Shown here: one piece after another, positions 5,910 through 7,007 of the stretch
Position numbering within the stretch: the first letter of the stretch is position 1
Layout of the letters: every line of letters starts with the position of its first letter
Source of the DNA: Bacteroidota bacterium
GTDB taxonomy: Bacteria > Bacteroidota > Bacteroidia > Chitinophagales > Chitinophagaceae
DNA length: 7,007 nucleotides
NCBI GenBank assembly: GCA_023386855.1
Contig: JAEWIW010000075.1
Location: 1 to 7,007 of the forward strand
Reading direction: 5' to 3'
Notes under the pieces: model-generated
The model's database searches: none
Seen by the model: only the letters and a program-made list of their open reading frames with translations
Told to the model about the DNA's origin: nothing
Position numbers and translations under genes: made by a program

Positions 5910-7007
5910 TTACAACTCAATGTTGGCGCCGATAGTGTAAGTTCTTGGATTAGGATAGTGGCCCATATCCACATTCATCAGCCTGATATTGTTATTGAAT
6001 GCACCAACTTCAGGATCGTATCCGCTATAATTTGTGAACGTATAAAGATTCTGTACTGCTACATATAACCTTGCGTTATTGATGCCTGCCTTGCCCGACC
6101 ATCTTTGCGGAACCCTGTAACCCAGTGTAAGATTCTGGATTCTCAGGTAGGAACCATCTTCGATATAACGATCAGACATGGCCACGTTGTTGACGTTCAG
6201 GTTGGTAAACCTTGGAAGTGTTCCGTTAGGATTTTCTTCAGTGTACCTGTTCAATACATCTCTTGTCTGGTTATAATAAGGGTTATCCATTTTCTCGGTC
6301 TGCCAGCGAAGGAAGTTGAATACTTTAGCACCATAACTTCCCTGCAGGAATACACTAAGATCAAAATCCTTATAAGTGAAATTATTGGTGAAGCCATAAG
6401 TAAACTTTGGAAGAGGGCTTCCGATATAAGTGATATCGCTTGCATCAATCTTTCCATCAGGTTTTCCACCTTCACCGCTTACATCCTTGAAACGAACATC
6501 ACCAAGCCATGTATGATCAGGATCCACTGAATACCCAAACTGTGGAAGGCTGTTATCAAGATCCTCCTGTGTGCGGAACAAACCATCTGTCTTCAACCCG
6601 AAGAAAGAACCTACAGCATAACCCGGGTTGGTATAAGTAAGAGTATAGTTATCGTAATATACTTTACCTGTTAGGCCTGCTGTTGAGTTGGCCATCTTAT
6701 CCAGCTTGTTCTTGAAAGTGGAGAAGATGATATTTGATTTCCAGGTAAAGTCCCTGCTTTGAATATTAGTGGTTGAAATGCTGAGGTCAAGACCAGTGTT
6801 CGACATCTGGCCCACGTTACCTACGGGAGCTTTAAGATCATCCCATTGGTCACCAACACCAATAAGCCTTGGACCGGTAAGGAACAATAACATATCGGAA
6901 GTGGTTTTCCTGTAAACATCCAGGGCAATATCCACTCTACCTTTGAACATGTTCAGGTCAACACCAAGGTTTTTTGTTACAACAGATTCCCAGCTGAGAT
7001 CGGGGTT
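5910..7007 (-). CDS. SusC-like TonB-dependent transporter, C-terminal part (start beyond right edge)
   Basis: The frame is open from the right edge to the TAA at 5910-5912 and gives the last 365 residues of a SusC/RagA protein; the family is usually about 1000 residues long, so the signal peptide, plug and most of the barrel are missing. The visible part begins NPDLSWESVVTKNLGVDLNM, the well-known N-P-x-L-x-W-E block of SusC barrels. Later come VGSFFGLKTDGLFRTQEDLD, a D-G-K-I-D-A-S-D loop followed by YIGSPLPKFTYGFTNNFTYK, FDLSVFLQGSYG, and the closing YIEDGSYLRIQNLTLGYRVP and LYVAVQNLYTFTNYSGYDPE. Together these leave no doubt about the family. The protein sits in the outer membrane and imports oligosaccharides with energy from TonB-ExbBD. 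It is the first gene visible here of the susC-susD-lipoprotein operon. The frame continues upstream of the Met at 6950, so that Met is internal and not the start. Confidence 0.96.
   Translation of the reverse strand, partial: NPDLSWESVVTKNLGVDLNMFKGRVDIALDVYRKTTSDMLLFLTGPRLIGVGDQWDDLKAPVGNVGQMSNTGLDLSISTTNIQSRDFTWKSNIIFSTFKNKLDKMANSTAGLTGKVYYDNYTLTYTNPGYAVGSFFGLKTDGLFRTQEDLDNSLPQFGYSVDPDHTWLGDVRFKDVSGEGGKPDGKIDASDITYIGSPLPKFTYGFTNNFTYKDFDLSVFLQGSYGAKVFNFLRWQTEKMDNPYYNQTRDVLNRYTEENPNGTLPRFTNLNVNNVAMSDRYIEDGSYLRIQNLTLGYRVPQRWSGKAGINNARLYVAVQNLYTFTNYSGYDPEVGAFNNNIRLMNVDMGHYPNPRTYTIGANIEL

Noticed and set aside
6105..6530. A 141-codon open frame on the plus strand
   Set aside because: It is antisense to clear SusC barrel motifs and shows no recognisable protein features.

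Overview
The window is part of a polysaccharide utilization locus (PUL) of a Bacteroidota bacterium. The evidence is the gene order susC–susD–surface glycan-binding lipoprotein–glycoside hydrolase, SusC/SusD sequences that are unmistakable, lipoprotein signals of the Bacteroidota type, and A/T-rich start regions without Shine-Dalgarno sequences. The moderate GC content and protein style would suit the Chitinophagaceae or relatives, but that placement is an inference. Every gene lies on the minus strand, so transcription runs from right to left.

From the right edge: positions 5910-7007 hold the C-terminal 365 residues of a SusC-like TonB-dependent outer-membrane transporter, whose start lies outside the window. 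After 27 bp comes a complete SusD-like lipoprotein (4311-5882), and after a further 18 bp a 359-residue lipoprotein with two IPT/TIG domains and a Trp-rich C-terminal domain (3213-4292), probably a surface glycan-binding protein. A strong intrinsic terminator for the minus strand (3171-3203) follows. Next is a secreted GH31 glycoside hydrolase with an inserted PA14 domain (241-3089), best read as an alpha-xylosidase. It is broken into two reading frames by a one-base shift near 2505. Finally, 19 bp after the GH31 stop, a new lipoprotein gene starts at 221 and runs off the left edge.

Taken together the genes outline xyloglucan (or similar xylosylated glycan) use: SusD and the IPT lipoprotein bind the glycan at the surface, SusC imports oligosaccharides, and the periplasmic GH31 removes non-reducing-end xylose. 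The left-edge lipoprotein is probably another surface enzyme or binding protein of the same locus. The xyloglucan assignment rests mainly on the PA14-containing GH31 architecture; no endo-xyloglucanase is visible here.

The window is almost fully coding. The longest gap is 123 bp (3090-3212). I see no RNA genes, mobile elements, CRISPR arrays or large repeats. The points that merit a second look are the GH31 frameshift, the terminator in the middle of the locus, and the left-edge lipoprotein. I did not find a clearly new system.
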